37,481 nt of DNA from Lentisphaeria bacterium (GCA_017646015.1 JAGCNI010000132.1:1-37481), one strand, 5' to 3'; counted from the first letter of the stretch, positions 14,694 to 23,418 are shown. Numbers and translations: made by a program. Notes: a model not told the origin generated them from the letters alone.

Positions 14694-16313
14694 ATGACCT
14701 ATACAATCATCATTATCCTGGCGGCGGTGTTGCTGGGAGTATATATCGCAACCCGGAACCTGACAGGAAAACTTCATTCCGGATTATGTCTGCTGGTGAT
14801 TATCTGGGGGGCGGCGTCGGCATTGATCACTGCTTTTTCGGATGAACTGGTCATGGACAGCCATTTTTCAGAGCGTCTGATCAGTACAATTTTGTATTAT
14901 ATGGCTTTCTGCGGATTTGTTTTCGGATTTATCAGTCAGAAATATTTTATTCAGCCACTTTCATCGGTTTTAGCCGGGGTATTGGGGTCGGCGGTATTTT
15001 TCTCCGGAAATTTTCTGTTGTATTTTGTGATCCTCGGCTTGTATGGTTTCAGCGGAACAGTACAGCAGGCGTTTTATTCCAATATCCTGTTGTTGACTCA
15101 AATCATCGGTGTGATTACAGTGATGCTGTTTTTTCTGCATTCCGAGCTTGATGTGGAACGCAGCGGAAACAAGATCCTGCTGCGTTATTTATGGACATTG
15201 GAAATTCCGCTGTTTCTTGCTTTTGTGGTGATGGGAATTTCCCAATTTTATTCCGGGTATGTTGTAAAACAGTCTGAAAAAAGCGGCATTGTGCAGCAGA
15301 AAATGGATTTTACTGTGGCAGATGCAATTCAGGAATACAATCAAAAAATCGCCCAATTTTATCAAGCCAATCCCGATTATGAACTGCCTTATGAGACATC
15401 TTATCTCTGGCTCGGTAATTCAAATCAGAAGATTACCGAACAGAAACGGGCGGCGACATGGAAACTTTTTGATTCTCCGCAGGAACTGGCACTTCTGGAA
15501 GACTATCAGAAAATCCTGAAACTCTATGATCAGATCGAAGCAACCCGTTCAGGAATTCCGGTTCTTTATGCCGCCAAACTCAATGTGATCCGTTCGTATG
15601 TCCGCAAAACTCTGGGAAGGACAGCATTGTTTATGGAACAGGGAAAGAGTGCGGAGGCATTGAATGAATTGCGGAAATATGTGCAGATCGAACTGAATTA
15701 TTTCCATGATTCCCGTTGGGTCATGCAGGAATTGGTCTTGAACGGATGCCGGAATGCGTGGTTTGCAGTTCTTGTTTCTCTGGGACCCGATGGAAAAGAG
15801 TTTGTTCCCTTCTATCGTGAAATGCTTGATTTTATGAAAACACGAAAAGTCCGGATTCCTTTGGAAGCTGGCTATTATCTTTATAAATGCAAAAATTATA
15901 AAGTGACCAGTTTCTGGAGTTTCATGAGAATGCCGACAGAAAAAATTTCTGCCGCCCGTGCGTTGAGTGTACTGACTGATTTCCGGATCACCGCAGAACG
16001 TCTGGAAAAAAGTGAAGTGATCCCCGCAGAAGTTTATGCGTTGAAAAAACATATCGATTTCGGTCGGGTTGCCGGGAAGGGACGTCTTTCCATTGTGATG
16101 GGAACAACTGCTCTTGCATTGAAAACATACCGCAGTGAACATGGAAAATATCCCGGATCATTGCAGGAACTGATTCCGGCTTATCTGGAAAAAATTCCCG
16201 TCGAACCGGAAAAAGGAATCGCTCTGATTTATGTGTCAGACGGCAGAAATTTCACCTTGAAAGATAAGAAAGAAAATCATTCTGTTGCAGTTTCTTCTGT
16301 GAAATACTATTGA
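14694..16313 (+). CDS. Hypothetical six-helix membrane protein with GspG-like C-terminal domain
   Basis: A 539-residue protein. Seen: six hydrophobic segments in the first 190 residues, a long helical soluble region (190-450), and a C-terminal stretch of about 70 residues (from about 455) that resembles the globular end of type II secretion major pseudopilins: A-L-K-T-Y-R-S-E-H-G-K-Y-P, L-Q-E-L-I-P-A-Y-L, I-P-V-E-P, and an I-Y-V-S-D-G-R-N-F-T-L strand. It has no prepilin leader and the domain is not preceded by the usual pilin helix. Similar free GspG-like tails occur on PVC-group proteins. The stop codon (TGA, 16311-16313) abuts the stop of the convergent mlaD. Function unknown. Confidence 0.75.
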   Translation: MTYTIIIILAAVLLGVYIATRNLTGKLHSGLCLLVIIWGAASALITAFSDELVMDSHFSERLISTILYYMAFCGFVFGFISQKYFIQPLSSVLAGVLGSAVFFSGNFLLYFVILGLYGFSGTVQQAFYSNILLLTQIIGVITVMLFFLHSELDVERSGNKILLRYLWTLEIPLFLAFVVMGISQFYSGYVVKQSEKSGIVQQKMDFTVADAIQEYNQKIAQFYQANPDYELPYETSYLWLGNSNQKITEQKRAATWKLFDSPQELALLEDYQKILKLYDQIEATRSGIPVLYAAKLNVIRSYVRKTLGRTALFMEQGKSAEALNELRKYVQIELNYFHDSRWVMQELVLNGCRNAWFAVLVSLGPDGKEFVPFYREMLDFMKTRKVRIPLEAGYYLYKCKNYKVTSFWSFMRMPTEKISAARALSVLTDFRITAERLEKSEVIPAEVYALKKHIDFGRVAGKGRLSIVMGTTALALKTYRSEHGKYPGSLQELIPAYLEKIPVEPEKGIALIYVSDGRNFTLKDKKENHSVAVSSVKYY

Positions 16314-17390
16314 TCAGAATGCGCCCATCAGGACACTGCCGAAAGTGGCGACCGGAGCCATTTCCCGGAAGTCATTGACGGCTGTCCGCAATTCTTTCAG
16401 TGCCGCAGTCATTTCCATATACAATGCTTCATCCTTGAGCAGTTTACCGAGAGTTCCTTTGCCGTCGCTCATCATGACAGTGATCCGGTCGAGATTGCTC
16501 ATGGCTGAATTGAGATTTTCAAAGAATCTGCCGTCATCTTCGATCAGTTTTGCCAACGATCCCTTGTCTGTATTCAGACGTTTGACCAGTTTATTCATCC
16601 CTGTGATAAATGTATGCAGGTCTTCGGCTGCATGTTTATCTTTGAGGAGGAATCCGAATGCGCCTTTACCACTCTGGACATCCTTGAGGATCGTATCGAA
16701 TTTCTGTGAGAATGAACCGAGAGCGGAGAAAGCATCCCGTGCATCATCATAGAAAGCCGGATCGGTAAAGAGTTTACCGAGAGTTCCTTTCCCTTCCCGG
16801 ATTTCTCCGCAGATCACATTCAGATTCCGTGCATTTTCTTCGATCCGGAAGAGAGCATCCTTGATTTTGTCAAGGATCCCTCCCTCAATCAGAAAATCCC
16901 GGAGATGTTTTTCATCTTCCCGGAATGCAGCAATCAATTCCGAGGCTTCTTTTGTCAGGTCGATCGGCTGCAGACCGCGGAACATGGAACTTGCCGGCAG
17001 ACGCCGTTCCGGAATGGCATCGCCCGGATTGATATTGACGTATGCTCCGCCGAATACAGAGGAACTTTGAATACTGATCGCATATCCCTCATAGATCGGA
17101 ACTTCTTTCCTGAGTTTCATTTTCACTATGATCGACGCATTGCCTTCCGCCAGTTCAATGGATTCGACCGAACCCATTTCCACACCGAGTACTTTGACTT
17201 TATCATTGACCGCAAGCGTGCTGGCGTGAGGAAAGGAGGCGGAAAGATAATGATAGTGATGATGGTCAAAGATATCTTTTCCCCGGATCAGAACTGTAAA
17301 ATAAAAAAGAATGATAAAGGCTCCCAGACAGAACAAGCCTGTAATAAATTCCGGTGATAATAATTTGGGACGGCGTGGTGTTTTATGCAT
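16314..17390 (-). CDS. mlaD: MlaD/MCE-domain lipid-transport protein
   Basis: A 358-residue protein with one N-terminal membrane helix (about 14-36), an MCE/MlaD domain (about 46-125, with D-K-V-K-V-L-G-V-E-M-G-S-V and F-G-G-A-Y-V-N-I), then a long mostly helical region with repeats like G-K-G-T-L-G-K-L-L/F-T/K-D. It should form the periplasmic hexameric ring that passes phospholipids between inner membrane and outer membrane. ATG at 17390 is used: it overlaps the mlaF stop by 8 bases (ATGCATAA) and has AAGAAGG before it; a longer in-frame extension would lie inside mlaF. Longer than E. coli MlaD (183), and closer to the longer MCE proteins. Confidence 0.9.
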   Translation of the reverse strand: MHKTPRRPKLLSPEFITGLFCLGAFIILFYFTVLIRGKDIFDHHHYHYLSASFPHASTLAVNDKVKVLGVEMGSVESIELAEGNASIIVKMKLRKEVPIYEGYAISIQSSSVFGGAYVNINPGDAIPERRLPASSMFRGLQPIDLTKEASELIAAFREDEKHLRDFLIEGGILDKIKDALFRIEENARNLNVICGEIREGKGTLGKLFTDPAFYDDARDAFSALGSFSQKFDTILKDVQSGKGAFGFLLKDKHAAEDLHTFITGMNKLVKRLNTDKGSLAKLIEDDGRFFENLNSAMSNLDRITVMMSDGKGTLGKLLKDEALYMEMTAALKELRTAVNDFREMAPVATFGSVLMGAF

Positions 17391-18135
17391 GAAATACCTT
17401 CTTTCCTGTATTGAATTGTGCATTGATAAATTCCCGGACCAACGGGTGTGTACTTTGCATGAACTCCTGCGGGGTACCGTATTCAACAACTTTCCCCTCG
17501 GCGAGCATGGCAATCTTATCGCCTATATTGACTGCACTGACCAGATCATGTGTGACCATGACAGAGGTCATGCCGTAACGTTGTTTCAACAGTTCCACCA
17601 GAGAATCGATTTTTCTGGACATGACCGGATCCAAACCTGAAGTCGGTTCGTCATACAGCATGATCTTCGGTTCACAGACCACCGCCCGGGCAAGTCCTGC
17701 CCGTTTGACCATCCCGCCTGAAATTTCCGAGGGCATCTTGTGGATCGCTCCTTTCAATTCCAGAAATTCCAGAATATTCATGACTCGTTCCCGGATCTCA
17801 ATTTCACTCAAACTTGTTTTTTCCCGCAATGGAAGTGCCACATTGTCATAAATATCCATCCAGTTCAGCAGTGCACCTCCCTGAAACAGCATCCCGATCT
17901 TTGTACGCAGAACTTCCAAACCTTTTTTATCCTGTGCTCCCACATCGATCCCATCCACAAGAACACGCCCTTCATCCGGACGCATCAGCCCGATAATATG
18001 GGATAAAGTAACTGATTTACCTGTCCCTGACGGCCCGATGATAATCAGTGTCTCTCCCCGTTTAACTTCCAGATCCAACCCGCGCAGAATCGGACGGTGC
18101 CCAAGGGTCTTGTAAACTTTTTCCAGCTTGATCAT
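17383..18135 (-). CDS. mlaF: MlaF-type ABC ATPase
   Basis: A 250-residue ATPase. Seen: Walker A G-P-S-G-T-G-K-S (34-41), the MlaF-typical M-L-F-Q-G-G-A-L-L-N-W-M-D (82-94), signature I-S-G-G-M-V-K-R-A-G-L-A-R (138-150, with the M-x-K-R form of this subfamily instead of Q-x-Q-R), and Walker B I-M-L-Y-D-E-P-T-S-G-L-D-P. ATG at 18135 overlaps the mlaE stop by one base (TGATG); a 60-residue extension into mlaE is rejected. It powers lipid transfer with MlaE and MlaD. Confidence 0.95.
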   Translation of the reverse strand: MIKLEKVYKTLGHRPILRGLDLEVKRGETLIIIGPSGTGKSVTLSHIIGLMRPDEGRVLVDGIDVGAQDKKGLEVLRTKIGMLFQGGALLNWMDIYDNVALPLREKTSLSEIEIRERVMNILEFLELKGAIHKMPSEISGGMVKRAGLARAVVCEPKIMLYDEPTSGLDPVMSRKIDSLVELLKQRYGMTSVMVTHDLVSAVNIGDKIAMLAEGKVVEYGTPQEFMQSTHPLVREFINAQFNTGKKVFHA

Positions 18136-18917
18136 CAGTAAAACAACCTCGTTATGATGTATCCGACAATCAGGATCGTCAGAAAGTTGATGACAACAGA
18201 CCGTTTGGTTGCCAGCCCGACACCCACAGCACCATCTTTTGCTGTGATCCCGAGGTGACAACTGATCGTAACGATCAGGAGCGAGAACGCCCATGCTTTG
18301 CAGATCCCGACCCATAACTCTTTTTCATACAGCATGAAACGTACATTTTCAAAATAGATTGTCCAACTCACCGAGAGCTGTGTACCAGCCACAACTCCGC
18401 CGCCGATGATCCCGATCAGATTGGTGTAGCAGGTCAGAACCGGACACATGATCATCATTGCCAACAGTCTCGGCGCAACCAGAAAACGGATCGGATCGAT
18501 CGACATCACCTCCAGTGCCGCCAGTTCCTGCGAGACTTTCATCGTTCCCAACAGAGCTGTCATCCCGGAACCTACACTTGCCGCCAGAATCAGGGCTGTC
18601 ATAAATGGTCCCATCTCCCGGAACATGGTCTGCGCCACCAGAAAACCAACCCGCATTTCCTGTCCGTACGTTTTCAAAATCAAGCCAGCCTGCAATGCCA
18701 GGATCATTCCAGTGAACAATGCCACGATCGAAACCACACCGAAACTTTTGACGCCGCAGAGCATCATCTGCCGGAAGACTTCCTTGCGGTTTTTGAATTG
18801 ATGCGGCAGATAGCCGAATGCGCTCAATAACATTTGCACAGCACTGCCTGTTTGCGTGATCCGATCAATGATCCAGTTCCCGAATTGATAAATTTTCTGT
18901 CTTGTTCTGCCGTGCAT
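18135..18917 (-). CDS. mlaE: MlaE-type ABC permease
   Basis: A 260-residue inner-membrane permease of the MlaE/YrbE family. Seen: the family blocks G-x-x-L-x-x-Q, E-M-G-P-F-M-T-A-L-I-L-A-A-S-V-G-S-G-M-T-A-L-L-G-T-M-K (about 118-145) and E-L-A-A-L-E-V-M-S-I-D-P-I-R-F-L-V-A-P-R (about 149-168), and five to six hydrophobic helices. First gene of mlaEFD, preceded by AAAGGA and a candidate promoter. No mlaA, mlaB or mlaC lies nearby. Confidence 0.95.
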   Translation of the reverse strand: MHGRTRQKIYQFGNWIIDRITQTGSAVQMLLSAFGYLPHQFKNRKEVFRQMMLCGVKSFGVVSIVALFTGMILALQAGLILKTYGQEMRVGFLVAQTMFREMGPFMTALILAASVGSGMTALLGTMKVSQELAALEVMSIDPIRFLVAPRLLAMMIMCPVLTCYTNLIGIIGGGVVAGTQLSVSWTIYFENVRFMLYEKELWVGICKAWAFSLLIVTISCHLGITAKDGAVGVGLATKRSVVINFLTILIVGYIITRLFY

Positions 18918-18987
18918 CAGATTATCCTTTTGAGACAGTTATGATTTTTTTCTTTTATGTCATACATCATAAATTCCCGTTCTTTTC

Positions 18988-19015
18988 AATATAAATCTAT
19001 TCAGATAAAAATCAA
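18988..19015 (-). promoter_or_regulatory. Candidate sigma-70 promoter for mlaEFD
   Basis: Minus strand: TTGATT (19010-19015), 16-base spacer, TATATT (18988-18993), leaving a leader of about 64 bases. The 152-base gap upstream of mlaE has no other visible feature except a weak 5-bp hairpin (ATCTG-AAAA-CAGAT) after the upstream gene. Confidence 0.55.
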
Positions 19016-19069
19016 GTCCGGACGAAAAGGTATTTCAAAACTTTTTCCATCTGTTTTCAGATTTTCTCT

Positions 19070-20473
19070 TCAATATGTAAATTCAATACAATACAGCAGT
19101 TTGCATGAATTTTTATCCGCTGTTTTCCGGAATTTGAACAAACCGAAAAAGAAATCATATTCAACCTTTGCCCGGGAGCTGTCCGCTTCTCTGGAAAACA
19201 GTGGTCCTATATTCCATTTTGAAATAATTTCAGTATCAGTTAACGAGAAAAAACCCCACAGAAGATCAAGATAAAAGCCGTCTCTGTTTTTCTGAAGTGA
19301 GAAAAAACGAAACAGGGGGGAATACAATCTGTATGCCGCCCCGATTTTATTAAATGGAATCAGGGAGAGACTTTCTATTTTCTGAGAATCCTGATTTTGT
19401 TCCACACTGAACAGCGGCCATACATGATGCCTGTTCGATATTGGTTGTGGATTGTCTCCTTTCCATTTTTCCTGATGCCAGTATAAGGGCAGAATACAAT
19501 TCCAGTTTTCCCGGTGTTGTCCTGACTTCGTTGCCAGACGGATAATGAATGGCCACAGATAAAAAGAAAATTCTGTCTGTTCAGAAACAGAACGTCCCCA
19601 GAACGGCCAGAAAAAGAGGACAGATTCATTTTTGATCCCCTGTCCGTAACGGAAAAACGGCCATGGCGCATTGATTACAAAAGAGGAGTCTGCATTGGTT
19701 TTCCAGGTGAAGAACGGCCAGAGAAAACTGCGATTTGTCAGAGAACCCCATTTTTCATAGCCGCCCAACGGAAAGGAAAAAAAGGAATAACCCTGCCGGT
19801 TTTTCTGTAATGAACGGGCTGTACTCAGCAAGGGCCACAGATAAGATTCGTTGACCCGTACCCCTTTGAGTTCCCGGCGCATATAAAAAGGAAACAAACG
19901 GAATTTTTCTTCACTTTTTCCCGTTGCCCAACCGATCAGCGGCCACAGGATCGAATGACTTTCCATGCCGTAACGTTTAGAATTGCAGTAGAGGGGGAAC
20001 AACAGAAAACGGACTTGTCCGAGTCCCATAAAGTCTGTTACATCTCCCGCAAATGGAAAAACAAACCACGAGGGTGTCCCATCCGGTCTCTTCCCGGCAA
20101 AGACCAACGGCGCAAAATAATTGTCATGCGTGTTGCTGACATCGGTCGAATGATGAAAAAAAGGAAATGCCCAGACGATTCTTGCGTTCCCCTCATCGCG
20201 GATCATGAAGAACGGCCAGAGAATATCAAGTCCCAATTTCTGTTCTGCCTGTTTCAGACTCATGATCGGAGAGATATTGATCTGACTGTTTTCTTTCTGC
20301 TGATTTTTGATTTCCAGCAGCGGTCCCAATATCCGGATCCTTCCGCAGTCGCCTGTGACCGTGTTTTCCGGTTCATAACAAAAAAAAGGCGGCAGCATCA
20401 AATCCGCTGTTGCACAAAAAGTCAGCAGAGTGAAAAGAAGAATAAAAAGCTGTTTCAGATGACAGGAGTTCAT
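19070..20473 (-). CDS. Exported hypothetical protein with ~18-residue aromatic-proline repeats
   Basis: A 467-residue protein that I do not recognise as a named family. An N-terminal signal sequence is clear (hydrophobic about 8-23, ending C-A-T-A). From about residue 85 to 445 it is built of a degenerate repeat whose centre is [LFY]-[WF]-P-[FL]-[FWYIL]. Centres are near residues 87, 104, 122, 140, 160, 178, 195, 213, 235, 253, 272, 290, 308, 329, 353, 373 and beyond, so the period is about 18 residues. W, F and Y are strongly enriched; spacers are polar and charged. A beta-strand repeat, possibly a barrel or solenoid in the outer membrane or periplasm, is plausible (inference). ATG at 20473 overlaps the rfaE2 stop (ATGA), so the two are translationally coupled. 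Confidence 0.8.
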   Translation of the reverse strand: MNSCHLKQLFILLFTLLTFCATADLMLPPFFCYEPENTVTGDCGRIRILGPLLEIKNQQKENSQINISPIMSLKQAEQKLGLDILWPFFMIRDEGNARIVWAFPFFHHSTDVSNTHDNYFAPLVFAGKRPDGTPSWFVFPFAGDVTDFMGLGQVRFLLFPLYCNSKRYGMESHSILWPLIGWATGKSEEKFRLFPFYMRRELKGVRVNESYLWPLLSTARSLQKNRQGYSFFSFPLGGYEKWGSLTNRSFLWPFFTWKTNADSSFVINAPWPFFRYGQGIKNESVLFFWPFWGRSVSEQTEFSFYLWPFIIRLATKSGQHRENWNCILPLYWHQEKWKGDNPQPISNRHHVWPLFSVEQNQDSQKIESLSLIPFNKIGAAYRLYSPLFRFFSLQKNRDGFYLDLLWGFFSLTDTEIISKWNIGPLFSREADSSRAKVEYDFFFGLFKFRKTADKNSCKLLYCIEFTY

Positions 20474-20973
20474 CCGATTTTTCCGGCTTTCTGAATGATC
20501 AGACTGGTGGAATGATCCGGAACAAACGGAATGAAACTGACTTGTGTTCCCGCATCAAGCAGAGCTTGACGTTCTGATGGATCAAGTGTTTCCATGGTAT
20601 AATCTCCGCCTTTGGCATACGCATCCGGAGCCAATGCCGCCAATTCTTTGTCGCAACGGGAACTGTCGAAAACCAGAACCGCATCCACAAAAAAGAGTGA
20701 ACAGAGCAGATATGCCCGGTCATATTCACAATTCACCGGACGGCTCGGTCCTTTTAATGCCCGGACAGAGGCATCTGAATTCATCAGAACAAGCAACGAA
20801 TCTCCCAACTGCCGTGCTGCAAGCAGGTATTCTGCATGACCCCTGTGGAGAATATCAAAACAGCCATTGGTTACAGATAATTTTCTGCCTTCCGCACGGA
20901 GTTGGTTTCTCCATGCCGCAGCCTCTTCGATTTTTGTGAAAATCCGGGTTTCCGGACGGATCAATTCTTTCAT
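20470..20973 (-). CDS. rfaE2: D-glycero-beta-D-manno-heptose 1-phosphate adenylyltransferase, stand-alone
   Basis: A 167-residue cytidylyltransferase-fold protein matching the C-terminal half of bifunctional HldE. Seen: T-N-G-C-F-D-I-L-H-R-G-H (35-46) with the catalytic H-x-G-H, R-A-L-K-G-P-S-R-P-V-N (the family R-x-x-K-G-x-x-R-P motif), and A-K-G-G-D-Y, with a terminal H-S-T-S-L-I-I-Q-K. It makes ADP-heptose, the precursor of LPS inner-core heptose. No hldA kinase or gmhA/gmhB gene is in the window. ATG at 20973 follows the tadE-like gene by 11 bases and has GGAG before it. Confidence 0.92.
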   Translation of the reverse strand: MKELIRPETRIFTKIEEAAAWRNQLRAEGRKLSVTNGCFDILHRGHAEYLLAARQLGDSLLVLMNSDASVRALKGPSRPVNCEYDRAYLLCSLFFVDAVLVFDSSRCDKELAALAPDAYAKGGDYTMETLDPSERQALLDAGTQVSFIPFVPDHSTSLIIQKAGKIG

Positions 20974-20984
20974 AAATACTCCAT

Positions 20985-21542
20985 TCAGTTCGGGTTGATC
21001 GGCATGGCGATCTCATCTTTGATTGTGAAAAATGTGGGTAAGCCCAACGCTTTCAAAATACGTTGTGCATCAAAAAAATAATATTTTTCAAGCGGATCAT
21101 TATTCTGTTTCCTGGCAACGGTCAAGTCCGCTGCGGAAAGAAACAGCCGGGATTCAATATAACGGTTCGGAATATTGTGAGCAATATATTTGACCGTGGA
21201 CAACGAATCCAGACGGAATGTTTTATCGGTCGAAATCATTTCCGAAGTATATTCTGTGGCATCCGGAAAGTTATTGACTTGGGGATGATCATCGTTGGTG
21301 AATAACAGTTGATCCGGATCGACCCAGCTTGTGATATGTTCCGGATTTCCGGTTTTGATCCCATTCATGCTGTATTGATCTGCTGTCTGACGGGTTTTGA
21401 TCGTATTGCGTATCCCTTCCATCCCGACCAGTGCAATCGCCAGAACTCCGATGATCACGGCACAGAGTGCAATCAGACCGGCAGCCAGTTCTGCCAGAGC
21501 CTGACCACGTTCTTTCTTCCATCTTTTCCGTTGATAGAGCAT
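20985..21542 (-). CDS. TadE-like pseudopilin protein
   Basis: A 185-residue protein with a TadE-type N-terminus: a basic stretch, then R-G-Q-A-L-A-E-L-A (13-21) and a hydrophobic helix (about 20-45). TadE-like proteins are minor pilins processed at such a site in tight-adherence pilus systems. The rest (50-185) is not recognised. A clear AAGGAG precedes the ATG, and a near-consensus promoter sits upstream. No other tad/flp gene (cpaA, tadA, tadB) is in the window, so its partner machine must be elsewhere or it has another role. Confidence 0.75.
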   Translation of the reverse strand: MLYQRKRWKKERGQALAELAAGLIALCAVIIGVLAIALVGMEGIRNTIKTRQTADQYSMNGIKTGNPEHITSWVDPDQLLFTNDDHPQVNNFPDATEYTSEMISTDKTFRLDSLSTVKYIAHNIPNRYIESRLFLSAADLTVARKQNNDPLEKYYFFDAQRILKALGLPTFFTIKDEIAMPINPN

Positions 21543-21564
21543 CGTTGTTCTCCTTTATTCTTTT

Positions 21565-21592
21565 ACTATAGCGCACACCGCAGAAATGTCAA
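21565..21592 (-). promoter_or_regulatory. Near-consensus sigma-70 promoter for the tadE-like / rfaE2 / repeat-protein operon
   Basis: Minus strand: TTGACA (21587-21592), 16-base spacer, TATAGT (21565-21570). The predicted leader is about 15 bases, with AAGGAG just before the ATG at 21542. It lies directly behind the stop codon of the upstream peptide-binding gene. Confidence 0.85.
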
Positions 21593-21609
21593 GCCGGATC
21601 ATACATCCT

Positions 21610-23418
21610 TCAGTTTCGTAATTCACTCATACTGATCGGGGTGAATGATTTGCGAACCTGATCCCGTTTGACCGGATCTACTGAAAAATATTTCCAGCGG
21701 TTGAACCCGAAATCATGCGGATAATAGTAATTCATCCAACAGTGTGTCAGCATGTAAGCAACCGGCTGGGTCTCAAAAATCCACGGACATTGTTCCGTAA
21801 GATATTCTGTCATCCTGTGAGATAAGGAAACACGTTCCGGGGAATCTTCCATATTACAGAGTGCTTCATACATTCTGTCAAATTTTGCATCCCGGAAAAT
21901 CACACGGTTGCAGCTTTCTGCATTCGGTCCATAGAAAAGTTGGAAAAAGTTTTCTGCATCCGGGTAATCTCCTGTCCATGAAAGACGGAACAATTGAGCT
22001 TGTCCCCGGGCGAGTTTCTGAAAAAAACGTGCCCGGTTATTGAATTCCGGACGCAATTTGATCCCGATCTTCGCCAGATCCGCAGAAAGCAGTTCGGCTG
22101 TCTGCCGGTAAAAGGTATCGCTGCCAGCCTGATCAAATGTCAAGGTCAATGCTTCGCCTGTTTTGGGGTCGATCCCATCCGGATAGCCAGCCTGCCGCAT
22201 CAGTTCACGGGCTTTTTCAAGATTTTTCTGTCCGAATTTACCTCGGAAAGATTCTTCATATCCTTTGATCCCCGGAGGGAGCGGACCGTAAACAGGCTGC
22301 AGTCTTCCATTGGTGACCGTACTGCGTAAATCTTTGTCAAATGCCAGAGAAATCGCCTGTCTCAATGCCGGATTCCTGCTCAGTACCGGATCGGCAAAAT
22401 GAAAGCCGATGTAATTGATTTGAAATTCCGGAGCCGAATGAAGTTTGATCCCGCGTCCGGTCAATACTCCTGAAAGTTGTTTCTTTTCGTTTACGATCGC
22501 ATCAAAATTTTCCCCGCTGAGTGCACAGTAATCCAATTCTCCCTGCAAAAACATCAGCCAGGATGCCAGGGGTTGTTTGACAAGATAACAGGTGATCTCA
22601 TCCAACAGCGGCAATCGCCGTTGTCTGTCACCCGGTTCTGTCGCCGCGGTGAAATATTCCTCCCTGTATTCTCCGTAACGTTTCAGGCGGATCACATAAT
22701 CTTTGACCCATTCTGTCAGGCAGAATGGACCGCTGCCGACCGGGTGATCCGAAAGTTTTTCTCCGTAATACAGTGCTGCTTTCCGGGAGACTGCCGCAAA
22801 ATAAGGCATAGCAAGTGCATAACTGAAACGGGGATCGGGATGTTCCAGTTCGATCTCAAATGTGTAACGGTCAATGATTCTCAGCCCGCTGCAGCCCTGT
22901 TCATAAATGGTGTGATCCCCCGGAGCCAATGTGCCCGCACGGGAGCGGAATTCTCCGATCCCTTTGATTTTGTTGCGGATCAGCCAATAGCCGGTGGAAC
23001 GGACATGCGGATCTGCCAGACGGAGTATGGAAAAGACCATATCTGCCGCTGTTACTTCCCGCGAGGCTCTGTCCGGAAAACAGGGATCATTCTGAAAGAG
23101 TAATCCTTTTTTCAGCGTACACCGGAAAATCCGTTTATCGGCTGAAAGCTCCGGCAGTTTTTCCAACATCGCCGGTTCCAGTCGGTATGGTCGTTCCGTA
23201 TAAGAATACTGCAACGGCATATCATAAAATGCCGCCACCATATACTGACTGGCTGTATCTGCCGCCAGTGCGGGGTCAAGAGTGGCGATCCGGCTGCCGG
23301 GAGAGATTTTCAGATGACGTATTTCACCCGTATTTTTTCCGGAGTCACCGCATGCCGTCAGCAAAAACAACAACAGAAGAATCCATAAACGGAATTTTTT
23401 GAACAGACTTTTGATCAT
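21610..23418 (-). CDS. Peptide/oligopeptide ABC-type substrate-binding lipoprotein (SBP_bac_5)
   Basis: A 602-residue protein with a lipoprotein signal: M-I-K-S-L-F-K-K-F-R, a hydrophobic core and the lipobox L-L-T-A-C23. Seen: the SBP_5 entry S-R-I-A-T-L-D-P-A-L-A-A-D, R-F/C-T-L-K-K-G-L-L-F-Q-N-D, V-T-A-A-D-M-V-F-S, the F-x-x-A-x-P-Y-F block and the V-G-S-G-P-F-x-L-x-E-W motif typical of OppA/DppA-like proteins. ATG at 23418 is chosen because the signal sequence begins there; the longer frame runs through the coaC stop. No permease or ATPase genes of the Opp type are adjacent, so it must work with distant components. Confidence 0.9.
   Translation of the reverse strand: MIKSLFKKFRLWILLLLFLLTACGDSGKNTGEIRHLKISPGSRIATLDPALAADTASQYMVAAFYDMPLQYSYTERPYRLEPAMLEKLPELSADKRIFRCTLKKGLLFQNDPCFPDRASREVTAADMVFSILRLADPHVRSTGYWLIRNKIKGIGEFRSRAGTLAPGDHTIYEQGCSGLRIIDRYTFEIELEHPDPRFSYALAMPYFAAVSRKAALYYGEKLSDHPVGSGPFCLTEWVKDYVIRLKRYGEYREEYFTAATEPGDRQRRLPLLDEITCYLVKQPLASWLMFLQGELDYCALSGENFDAIVNEKKQLSGVLTGRGIKLHSAPEFQINYIGFHFADPVLSRNPALRQAISLAFDKDLRSTVTNGRLQPVYGPLPPGIKGYEESFRGKFGQKNLEKARELMRQAGYPDGIDPKTGEALTLTFDQAGSDTFYRQTAELLSADLAKIGIKLRPEFNNRARFFQKLARGQAQLFRLSWTGDYPDAENFFQLFYGPNAESCNRVIFRDAKFDRMYEALCNMEDSPERVSLSHRMTEYLTEQCPWIFETQPVAYMLTHCWMNYYYPHDFGFNRWKYFSVDPVKRDQVRKSFTPISMSELRN

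Noticed and set aside
17826..17840. Good sigma-54-like match on the minus strand (TGGCAC-N5-TTGC)
   Set aside because: It lies inside mlaF and encodes conserved residues (V-A-L-P-L-R); there is no gene start downstream that it could serve.
18136..18315. N-terminal extension of mlaF (60 codons)
   Set aside because: It lies entirely inside mlaE in another frame; the ATG at 18135 starts exactly at the family N-terminus.
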